From assembly GCA_023413275.1 (NCBI GenBank), contig JAEZPX010000062.1:1-12831 (forward strand): a DNA stretch of 12,831 nt, read 5' to 3'. The notes under the pieces were generated by a model, which was not told the DNA's origin, ran no database searches, and saw nothing but the letters and a program-made list of their open reading frames with translations. The first letter of the stretch is position 1. Every line of letters begins with the position of its first letter. Below are positions 7,447-12,831 of the stretch, one piece after another. Made by a program: the position numbers and the translations under genes. The stretch comes from Bacillota bacterium (GTDB lineage: Bacteria > Bacillota > Clostridia > Lachnospirales > Anaerotignaceae).

Positions 7447-7905
7447 TTACTCGCCACGGCTAAAAAGGCTTTTCTTTTTAGGCTGTTCCACCTGAGGAGG
7501 AGCTTCATTGGATAAGTTAGGCTCTCTTTTGCCGAAAACTTCACCCTTTACAACAGGAACACGAACACCCTTATTCATACCAAATTCAATGATGAAACAT
7601 TCGTAAGTGATATCTACAACTTTGCCAAACAAGCCGCTATTGGTAACGATTGAGTCACCCACTGCAATAGCGCTTCTCATTTCAGCCATTTGTTTTTCTC
7701 TTTTCTGATTGGGTCTTACAGAAAGAAAATACATTACGCCAACTAAAAGGATGCAGTAAAGAACGATTAACATAACTGGGTTGCTGGCAGCAAAGGAACC
7801 AAAAATATTCCCACCTCCAGAAGTTGCTGGAGCAGCAGCAGTACTACCGCCACTACTAGGCAAAATTGTAGTGCTTGTGTCTAATAAAAATGGTACGAAT
7901 GACAT
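7447..7905 (-). CDS. yajC: Preprotein translocase subunit YajC
   Basis: A 152-residue single-span membrane protein that associates with the SecDF part of the Sec translocon and with YidC. An N-terminal Gly/Ser/Thr/Ala-rich segment (residues 1-42) is followed by one transmembrane helix (about 43-63). Next comes the family signature RPNQKREKQ, then a small beta-rich cytoplasmic domain with GDSIVTNSGLFGKV and FGMNKGVRVPV. The tail is charged and Lys-rich. At 152 residues it is longer than the usual 85-120, the excess being the low-complexity N-terminus and the tail. I start it at 7905 because TTAGGAGAG lies six bases upstream. Longer frames reaching 7959 run into the leader hairpin and lack a ribosome site. 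Its neighbour tgt is the usual partner; secD/secF, which often follow, are absent here. Confidence 0.93.
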   Translation of the reverse strand: MSFVPFLLDTSTTILPSSGGSTAAAPATSGGGNIFGSFAASNPVMLIVLYCILLVGVMYFLSVRPNQKREKQMAEMRSAIAVGDSIVTNSGLFGKVVDITYECFIIEFGMNKGVRVPVVKGEVFGKREPNLSNEAPPQVEQPKKKSLFSRGE

Positions 7906-7935
7906 TTGTATCTCTCCTAACATATTTTTCTTTAG

Positions 7936-7968
7936 GTTTGAAGTGTACATAAGCACCAAACTTCAAAC
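7936..7968 (-). promoter_or_regulatory. Hairpin in the yajC leader
   Basis: On the minus strand GTTTGAAGT pairs perfectly with ACTTCAAAC (nine pairs). Inside, after a three-base bulge, GTGC pairs with GTAC around the loop TTAT. The element lies about 14 bases after the predicted start of transcription and some 20 bases before the ribosome site. It has no T tract, so it is more likely a leader stability or control element than a terminator. Confidence 0.5.
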
Positions 7969-7988
7969 TATGATTGTGCAATAAAACA

Positions 7989-8017
7989 ATTATATATAAA
8001 AATCAATTTTACGTCAA
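7989..8017 (-). promoter_or_regulatory. Sigma-A promoter of yajC
   Basis: The minus strand shows TTGACG (8017-8012), a 17-base spacer, then a perfect TATAAT (7994-7989). It lies directly after the tgt stop codon. The predicted leader of yajC is roughly 77 bases and includes the hairpin at 7936-7968. yajC can therefore be expressed apart from tgt. Confidence 0.7.
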
Positions 8018-8021
8018 GGAA

Positions 8022-9158
8022 TTATTTCCCTTTCGATTTTTCAAAACCCTCTAACTTTGTTTTTTTATACTCAGGGAACCGGTCTTCATCCAGTGCTTGT
8101 CTGATTTCTTCCATCATGGTGTTGAAAAAGTAAAGATTATGCATCACGCACAAGCGCATAGCTAACATTTCCTTTGCTTTAAACAGATGGCGGATATAAG
8201 CTCTTGTATATCTTCGGCAAACAGGGCAATCACAGCTTTCATCGATGGGAGCTTCATCAAGTTCATATTTTGCGTTCATCAAGTTCAGTTTACCTGCATT
8301 GGTATAAACATGAGCATGTCGCCCATTTCTTGCAGGCAGAACACAGTCAAAAAAGTCAACCCCTCGTTCCACGGATTCTAAAATATTTTCCGGAGTACCA
8401 ACACCCATTAGATAGGTAGGTTTATTTTGAGGTAGATATGGCACAACCTCCTCCAATATATGATACATCTCTGCATGGGTTTCTCCCACTGCAAGACCAC
8501 CCACTGCATAGCCATCCAAATCTAATTCGGAGATACGCTTTGCATGCTCAATGCGGATATCAGGGTAAATTGCACCTTGATTTATGCCAAAAAGCATCTG
8601 TTTTTTATTAATGGTATCATCCAAATTATTCAGTCTTGTTATTTCCTTTTTGCAGCGTTCCAACCAACGAGTCGTACGAGCCACAGACGATTCAACATAA
8701 GGTCGTTCCGCAGGGATACCAATACATTCGTCAAAAGCCATAGCAATGGTAGAAGCAAGATTTGATTGAATTTGCATACTCTCCTCAGGGCCCATAAAAA
8801 TTTTTCTACCGTCAATATGGGAATTGAAAAGTACACCTTCTTCAGTAATCTTTCTGAGAGAGGTTAGGGAGAATACCTGAAATCCACCGGAATCTGTGAG
8901 AATTGGTTTATCCCAAACCATAAATTTGTGCAATCCACCAAGTTGCTTTACCACTTTATCACCGGGACGCAAATGTAAATGATAGGTGTTTGACAGTTCC
9001 ACCTGACATTTGATTTGTTCCAAATCTTCTGTTGATAAGGCGCCCTTAATTGCCGCCAGTGTTCCTACATTCATAAAAACTGGAGTTTGAATGACTCCAT
9101 GGGGGGTGTGAAACTCACCGCGTTTCGCTCTTCCGCAAGTTTTTAATAATTTATACAT
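8022..9158 (-). CDS. tgt: tRNA-guanine transglycosylase (Tgt)
   Basis: A 378-residue cytoplasmic enzyme that exchanges guanine-34 in tRNAs with GUN anticodons (Asp, Asn, His, Tyr) for a 7-deazaguanine during queuosine formation. The general acid/base Asp lies in TDSGGFQ (D89) and the nucleophile is D271 in FFDCVLPARNGRH. The zinc site is C309, C311, C314 and H340, with the same internal spacing as in Zymomonas Tgt. GGLAVGE (220-226) carries Val224 where eukaryotic enzymes have Gly, which points to preQ1 as the natural substrate, although some Clostridia use salvaged bases. The ATG at 9158 has GAGGAG five bases upstream; the upstream TTG-initiated extension overlaps the promoter and is rejected. 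No other queuosine genes are in the window. Confidence 0.96.
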   Translation of the reverse strand: MYKLLKTCGRAKRGEFHTPHGVIQTPVFMNVGTLAAIKGALSTEDLEQIKCQVELSNTYHLHLRPGDKVVKQLGGLHKFMVWDKPILTDSGGFQVFSLTSLRKITEEGVLFNSHIDGRKIFMGPEESMQIQSNLASTIAMAFDECIGIPAERPYVESSVARTTRWLERCKKEITRLNNLDDTINKKQMLFGINQGAIYPDIRIEHAKRISELDLDGYAVGGLAVGETHAEMYHILEEVVPYLPQNKPTYLMGVGTPENILESVERGVDFFDCVLPARNGRHAHVYTNAGKLNLMNAKYELDEAPIDESCDCPVCRRYTRAYIRHLFKAKEMLAMRLCVMHNLYFFNTMMEEIRQALDEDRFPEYKKTKLEGFEKSKGK

Positions 9159-9195
9159 AATTCTCCTCGTTTCTATTTTTACATACGTAAATACT

Positions 9196-9224
9196 ATAAT
9201 AACGTTTTTCCATTTTTTTATCAA
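9196..9224 (-). promoter_or_regulatory. Sigma-A promoter of tgt
   Basis: The minus strand shows TTGATA (9224-9219), a 17-base spacer, then TATTAT (9201-9196), each one base from consensus. The predicted leader before the tgt ATG is only about 30 bases, too short for a preQ1 riboswitch. Confidence 0.65.
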
Positions 9225-9282
9225 GAATATTTATACTTTTCTGATAAATATAATCTCAATTCTTTTGTTTTTTCCAAGAACA

Positions 9283-9291
9283 TGATATAAT
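9283..9291 (+). promoter_or_regulatory. Extended -10 promoter, probably for the methyltransferase gene
   Basis: TGA followed directly by a perfect TATAAT (9286-9291) forms an extended -10 element. The -35 is poor: the nearest candidate is TTGTTT at 9265-9270 with a short 15-base spacer. It is the best plus-strand promoter I can find in the gap. Confidence 0.45.
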
Positions 9292-9303
9292 AATCTGATT
9301 CAT

Positions 9304-9370
9304 GACATAAAAATGAAATTTTCTGCTTATATTCACTTCCTATAAGAATCTTTTAATGGAGATTTATGTC
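9304..9370 (+). repeat. Nested inverted repeats in the rlmL leader
   Basis: GACATAAA (9304-9311) pairs perfectly with TTTATGTC (9363-9370). Inside this, CTTATA (9326-9331) pairs perfectly with TATAAG (9341-9346) around a nine-base loop. The stems are A/T-rich and could arise by chance in such DNA. Their position in a long leader makes a structured 5' region possible. Confidence 0.3.
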
Positions 9371-9491
9371 TTGTGAAATTTATTATGTAATTGGGCTTTT
9401 TTAATTTATGAAAGTTGGATATATTATGTTTAATATCTGATTGCCCACCATCTATTTTATATTATTTGAGAGAATGAACGGAGTTAAAACA

Positions 9492-10625
9492 ATGAGCATA
9501 CAATTGATTGCAAGTACAACCTTTGGGCTGGAGTCTGTGGTAAAGCGTGAGTGTCAAGCCCTTGGATTTCAAGATATTAAAACTGCCGATGGAAAGGTTG
9601 AGTTTTCAGGAGACGAAAAAGACATCGTAAAAGCAAATCTCTGGCTGCGCTGTGCAGGTAGAGTATGGGTGAAAATGGGAACCTTTACGGCGGTAACATT
9701 TACCGAGTTATTTGATGGAACAAAAGCTTTACCTTGGGGTGATTGGATTCCTGAGGATGGAAAATTTACTGTTGTTGGGAAATCTGTAAAATCAACGCTT
9801 TTTAGTGTGCCTGATTGTCAGGCCATAGTAAAAAAAGCTATTGTAGAAAAATTGAAGGAAAAATATCAAACCGATTGGTTTGATGAAACAGGTGCTTCTT
9901 ATACCATTCAAGTCGGTATTTTGAAGGATGTTGTTACCTTGGCGATTGATACCAGTGGTTCTGGCTTACACATGAGAGGTTATCGTGCCAACGCCTTGGA
10001 TGCACCACTAAAGGAATCCATCGCATCAGCCATGGTTCAGCTGAGCTACTGGCGTAAGGATAGAATTTTATTGGATCCTTTTTGTGGTTCCGGTACCATC
10101 CCCATTGAAGCGGCTATGCTTGCCAGAAATATTGCACCTGGTCTGCAAAGAAAATTTGCCAGTGAGGAATGGGGGCGCATTGGTAAAGAGCTTTGGAAAA
10201 AAGCTAGAGCCGAAGCATATCAAGCAATTGATTATGATGTTACCCCTGAAATTTATGGAAGTGATATTGACCCTGCTGCCATCGCCCTAGCAAAGGAAAA
10301 TGCAGAAAAAGCGGGTGTGGATGATTGCATCACATTTGAAGTTAAGCCTTCCCAAGAAATCACCTTACAAGGAAAATATGGTGTTTTAATCACCAATCCT
10401 CCTTATGGAGAAAGAATTGGTGAGTTAAAGGAAGTTGAAGAAATGTATCGAGCTTTAGGCGCAACCATGAAAAGTGATCGTACATGGTCAACATATGTGA
10501 TTACTTCCATGGAATATTTTGAAACTTTGTTTGGAAGGCAAGCCGACAAAAAAAGAAAGTTATTTAATGGTCGAATCAAGACGGATTATTATCAATTTGA
10601 AGGCCCAAGACCGCCCCGTGCATAA
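9492..10625 (+). CDS. rlmL: THUMP-domain 23S rRNA guanine-N2 methyltransferase (RlmL/YpsC type)
   Basis: A 377-residue SAM-dependent RNA methyltransferase, expected to methylate a guanine N2 of 23S rRNA (position 2445 in E. coli numbering, by family). The N-terminal part (about residues 1-155) is the ferredoxin-like plus THUMP RNA-binding region. The catalytic Rossmann domain follows, with DPFCGSGT (195-202) for SAM binding, the acidic GSDID (256-260), and NPPYGER (302-308), the motif of amino-group methylation. It equals the E. coli RlmL N-terminal half and the Bacillus YpsC length, lacking the fused RlmK domain. I chose the ATG at 9492 (MSIQLIAST) because GGAG lies eight bases upstream and homologues start there; in-frame starts at 9441 and 9474 lack good sites. 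It is the only plus-strand gene, convergent with the HPr-like gene. Confidence 0.92.
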   Translation: MSIQLIASTTFGLESVVKRECQALGFQDIKTADGKVEFSGDEKDIVKANLWLRCAGRVWVKMGTFTAVTFTELFDGTKALPWGDWIPEDGKFTVVGKSVKSTLFSVPDCQAIVKKAIVEKLKEKYQTDWFDETGASYTIQVGILKDVVTLAIDTSGSGLHMRGYRANALDAPLKESIASAMVQLSYWRKDRILLDPFCGSGTIPIEAAMLARNIAPGLQRKFASEEWGRIGKELWKKARAEAYQAIDYDVTPEIYGSDIDPAAIALAKENAEKAGVDDCITFEVKPSQEITLQGKYGVLITNPPYGERIGELKEVEEMYRALGATMKSDRTWSTYVITSMEYFETLFGRQADKKRKLFNGRIKTDYYQFEGPRPPRA

Positions 10626-10626
10626 T

Positions 10627-10667
10627 AAAAAAACTGCTTTGTCACACGTTGGCATTGCAGTTTTTTT
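10627..10667 (+). terminator. Rho-independent terminator of the methyltransferase gene
   Basis: A7 plus CTGC (10627-10637) pairs with GCAG plus T7 (10657-10667), and TGTC/GGCA can pair inside. It lies immediately after the stop codon and ends in seven T residues. Confidence 0.85.
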
Positions 10668-10684
10668 GTTATAAAAATAGAAAA

Positions 10685-10705
10685 ACCCTTCGAAAAACGA
10701 AGGGT
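10685..10705 (-). terminator. Rho-independent terminator of the HPr-like gene
   Basis: ACCCTTCG and CGAAGGGT form a perfect eight-pair stem with a five-base loop. On the minus strand a T-rich tail follows (TTTTC, then TATTTTT). It lies 25 bases past the HPr-like stop and ends the rapZ-whiA-HPr-like group. It stands back to back with the plus-strand terminator. Confidence 0.85.
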
Positions 10706-10730
10706 GAAAAATTATAAATAAAATAATAGC

Positions 10731-10973
10731 TTAACACAAAACAGCTGCCAATTCTTCAACAGCCAGTGCCTCATCTGCGCCATCTGCAATGATTGTAGCA
10801 GTCTGGCCCTCCTTCATGTTTAACGCAATAGTACCCATGATGCTTTTTGCGTTAATTTTTTTTTCATCAATACTCACTTGGATTTCCGCATTGAACTTAC
10901 TTGCAGTCTGCACGAAATAGGCAGCCTGTCTTGCGTCTAAAGATGTTTTGATTGTCACTGTTCTCTGAGTCAT
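10731..10973 (-). CDS. HPr/Crh-like protein lacking the phosphorylatable histidine
   Basis: An 80-residue protein with the HPr fold (normal length 85-88). The active-site region reads SLDARQAAYFVQTAS, where HPr has GxHARPA: the PTS-phosphorylated His15 is replaced by Asp13, and the following Pro by Gln16. The codon is unambiguously GAC. The regulatory serine region is intact, INAKSIMG with Ser44 equivalent to HPr Ser46. This resembles Bacillus Crh, which has Gln at the His position and works only through Ser-P in carbon catabolite control with CcpA. It also sits next to whiA, as crh does. A role in PTS phosphotransfer is therefore unlikely and a regulatory role is inferred. The ATG overlaps the whiA stop by four bases (ATGA, 10970-10973), implying coupled translation. 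Whether an HPr kinase exists cannot be seen here. Confidence 0.88.
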   Translation of the reverse strand: MTQRTVTIKTSLDARQAAYFVQTASKFNAEIQVSIDEKKINAKSIMGTIALNMKEGQTATIIADGADEALAVEELAAVLC

Positions 10974-11929
10974 TTTTCTTCACCCTTACCCTCTCTGAGC
11001 GTCTCTGCTAAATTGCTGATTTTACGCAGTCTGTGATTTACACCAGATTTGCCTACAGGTTCTGTTAAAAAGGTTCCCAATTCCTTAAGGCTAGTATCCG
11101 GATATTCCAACCGGAGCCTCGCAACCTCCTCTAACTGCTTAGGGAGTTTGTCCAGCCCGATAGTTTGTTGGATATATGTAATATCTTCCAATTGTTTGAC
11201 CGCCGCAAGTACCACTTTATTGAGATTTGCTGTTTCGCAATTGACTTTTCTGTTAATATCGTTTCTCATTTCTTTTACAATACGTACGTTTTCCAGATTC
11301 ATCAGTGCAATATGGGCACCCATAACGTTCAACAAATCTACAATTTGCTCCCCTTCTTTTAGGTAAACAATAAAATGATCTTTTCGCTCTACCACTTTTG
11401 AGTCGAGATCGAAGGTATTTACCAAATCTCGAAGCTGCATTGCTAATTCGTAAGATGGCAAAACAAACTCTAAATGATAGTTTTTTTCAGGGTTGTTTAC
11501 AGAACCAACCGAAATAAATGCTCCCCGAATGTACGCACGTCGACAACATATACTGCTGACTACCGTGGGATACATCTTGTTCCGAATGATTGTAGTACCA
11601 TTCTCGGTCAACCAAATACCCGTTGCTCTAAGTAACCTCTCAACCTGGTCAGAATCTTTTAGTATAAGAACATAGACCTTTGATTTGCGTTTTTTACCGC
11701 CGGATTTGATAAATATTTCACTGTTAATATTAAAAGTATTTTTCAATAATGTAAAGCATTTTTTCGCGACAAGGTAGTTCTCTGTTTGTATTTTTAAACA
11801 AAAAATATCATTAAAATAACGAATTAGACCACAAATATTTATGATGGCAGCAAGTTCAGCTATATTGCAATGTCTTGCATTCCCAAAATGTTCGAATAAC
11901 TCTTCCTTTACCTTAGATGAAAATGACAA
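10970..11929 (-). CDS. whiA: DNA-binding protein WhiA
   Basis: A 319-residue protein with an N-terminal LAGLIDADG-like domain (homing-endonuclease fold without nuclease activity) and a C-terminal sigma4-like helix-turn-helix. The conserved CCRRAYIRGAF lies at about residues 128-138, followed by GSVNNPE. The C-terminal HTH (LPKQLEEVARLRLEYP, TSLKELG, then GVNHRLRKI) spans roughly 264-310. WhiA controls sporulation septation in Streptomyces and affects division and chromosome segregation in Bacillus. I start it at the TTG at 11929 (MSFSSKVKEEL) because AGGAGG lies seven bases upstream and homologues begin with this sequence; the in-frame GTG at 11956 has no ribosome site. It sits 38 bases after rapZ and overlaps the HPr-like gene. 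Confidence 0.94.
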   Translation of the reverse strand: MSFSSKVKEELFEHFGNARHCNIAELAAIINICGLIRYFNDIFCLKIQTENYLVAKKCFTLLKNTFNINSEIFIKSGGKKRKSKVYVLILKDSDQVERLLRATGIWLTENGTTIIRNKMYPTVVSSICCRRAYIRGAFISVGSVNNPEKNYHLEFVLPSYELAMQLRDLVNTFDLDSKVVERKDHFIVYLKEGEQIVDLLNVMGAHIALMNLENVRIVKEMRNDINRKVNCETANLNKVVLAAVKQLEDITYIQQTIGLDKLPKQLEEVARLRLEYPDTSLKELGTFLTEPVGKSGVNHRLRKISNLAETLREGKGEEK

Positions 11930-11967
11930 ATTTGAGCCTCCTTGCAAGTTTAACACATTACGTAAGT

Positions 11968-12831
11968 TTATGATTGCTTTTTGTGACGTCCATCTTTTTC
12001 AATGTCATTATGCTTTATTAAAAGTGTGTGTTTTTCTTTATCCAAAGCATTATATAATGCATTTGCCAATGTAACTGAACGATGTTTGCCTCCAGTACAT
12101 CCTATGCTGATCACAAGACTATTTTTCCCCTCTTTTACATAAAGAGGTAGTAGAAATTCAACCATTTCCACCAATTTTTTCAAAAAATCTTGGCTTTCCT
12201 GGAAGGACATAACATAATCGCTTACAGGGGATTCGTTCCCCGTCATCTCCTTTAACTCCTGAATATAAAATGGATTGGGTAGAAAACGAACATCAAAAAC
12301 CAAATCGCTGTCTACAGGGATACCATATTTAAATCCAAAGGAGCAGACAGTAACCACCAAATTATCAAATTGCTGATTTTCCACAAAAATGCGATTAATT
12401 TGAGCCTTTAATTCCCTCGTCAGCACATTTGTTGTATCTAATATATAGGTTGCCCGACTCTTAACCTCCTGCAGCATTTCTCTCTCTAAAAGGATTCCAT
12501 CTTCGATGGAACCTTTTTTAGAAAGGGGATGACTGCGACGTGTTTCTTTATAACGTTTAATTAGTGCGTTATCAGATGCATCTAAAAATATAATTTCATA
12601 TTGATAGCCTTTTTCCTCCAAGGAGAACAAAACCTGAAACAGGTCGTTAAACAGTTTGCCACCACGAATATCAACCCCCATGGCAACCCTTTCAATTTCT
12701 CCTTCCTGCTCATAACAAAGCTCGGCAAACTTTGGTATTAATGCAGGGGGCAGATTATCCACGCAGAAAAAGTTTATATCTTCTAAAAACCTTAGAACAG
12801 AAGACTTTCCTGCTCCGGACATACCTGTAAC
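11968..12831 (-). CDS. rapZ: RapZ/YvcJ-family nucleotide-binding protein (5' end outside window)
   Basis: The N-terminus is cut by the window edge; the frame stays open through VTGMSGAGKSS, which is the Walker A loop, so only a few residues are missing. Other family landmarks are DNLPPALI, VDIRGG, FLDASDNALIKRYKETRRSHPL, SFGFKYGIPVDSDLVFDVRFLPNPFY and the C-terminal GCTGGKHRSV. Bacillus YvcJ hydrolyses nucleotides and affects competence. E. coli RapZ is an RNA adaptor in glucosamine-6-phosphate control; its GlmZ pathway is not expected here. The gene is followed directly by whiA, whereas in many Firmicutes yvcK lies between them. The first in-window Met (12822) is internal to the P-loop and is not the start. 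Confidence 0.95.
   Translation of the reverse strand, partial: VTGMSGAGKSSVLRFLEDINFFCVDNLPPALIPKFAELCYEQEGEIERVAMGVDIRGGKLFNDLFQVLFSLEEKGYQYEIIFLDASDNALIKRYKETRRSHPLSKKGSIEDGILLEREMLQEVKSRATYILDTTNVLTRELKAQINRIFVENQQFDNLVVTVCSFGFKYGIPVDSDLVFDVRFLPNPFYIQELKEMTGNESPVSDYVMSFQESQDFLKKLVEMVEFLLPLYVKEGKNSLVISIGCTGGKHRSVTLANALYNALDKEKHTLLIKHNDIEKDGRHKKQS

Larger units (their letters stand above)
9225..9491 (+). other. Divergent intergenic region and long putative rlmL leader
   Basis: This is most of the 333-base gap between tgt and the methyltransferase gene. It is very A/T-rich and has no convincing reading frame. It holds the extended -10 promoter at 9283-9291 and a nested inverted repeat at 9304-9370. 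If transcription starts near 9298, the leader is about 190 bases. The RNase P RNA gene that lies at this place in Bacillus is not recognisable here. Confidence 0.4.

Noticed and set aside
7906..7959. Longer yajC product beginning in the leader (MVLMYTSN...)
   Set aside because: The extension lies partly within the leader hairpin, lacks a ribosome site, and the ATG at 7905 has a strong one.
9159..9195. preQ1 riboswitch before tgt
   Set aside because: The predicted leader of about 30 bases has no room for the aptamer and no matching sequence.
9225..9491. RNase P RNA gene, which sits just upstream of ypsC in Bacillus
   Set aside because: The gap is too short for a full RNase P RNA and lacks its conserved GAGGAAAGTCC-type core.
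1..12831. CRISPR arrays, insertion sequences, tRNA or rRNA genes, phage genes
   Set aside because: No regularly spaced repeats, terminal inverted repeats with transposase, tRNA-like folds or phage proteins were seen on either strand.

Overview
The window reads as chromosomal DNA of a low-GC Gram-positive anaerobe of the class Clostridia, probably Lachnospiraceae-like; this is inferred from protein flavour and gene neighbourhoods, not from a database search. It shows strong AGGAGG-type ribosome binding sites, near-consensus sigma-A promoters with 17-nt spacers, a basic membrane lipoprotein (BMP) type nucleoside ABC transporter, and a rapZ-whiA-HPr-like cluster. No phage, transposon, CRISPR array, tRNA or rRNA was seen. 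Nearly all genes are on the minus strand; only the rlmL-type methyltransferase is on the plus strand.

Layout, in the direction of minus-strand transcription from the right edge. (1) 12831-10731: rapZ (5' end cut off by the window edge), whiA (TTG start) and an HPr/Crh-like protein, ending in a terminator at 10685-10705. This is the Bacillus yvcJ-yvcK-yvcL-crh arrangement without yvcK. (2) 9492-10625, plus strand: a THUMP-domain rRNA guanine methyltransferase (rlmL/ypsC-type), convergent with group 1 and with its own terminator at 10627-10667. (3) 9158-7447: tgt (tRNA-guanine transglycosylase) and yajC (Sec accessory subunit), each with a recognisable promoter; yajC also has a hairpin leader and a downstream terminator. 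(4) 6971-25: a nucleoside scavenging operon. It runs substrate-binding lipoprotein, double ATPase, two permeases, then two different nucleoside hydrolases.

Group 4 forms a complete pathway on paper. The lipoprotein captures nucleosides outside the cell. The ATPase and two permeases import them. The two inosine-uridine-type hydrolases split them into base and ribose. Its control looks layered: a TTGACA-17-TAAAAT promoter before the lipoprotein, a leaky hairpin terminator just after it, a second promoter (TTGGCA-17-TAAAAT) before the ATPase gene, and another long hairpin before the hydrolase pair. Such a layout would let the binding protein be made in excess over the membrane machinery and the enzymes.

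I did not find a wholly new system. The points most worth a second look are the HPr-like protein with Asp in place of the phosphorylatable His but an intact regulatory Ser, the intergenic control region 5608-5843, and the structured leaders of yajC and rlmL.
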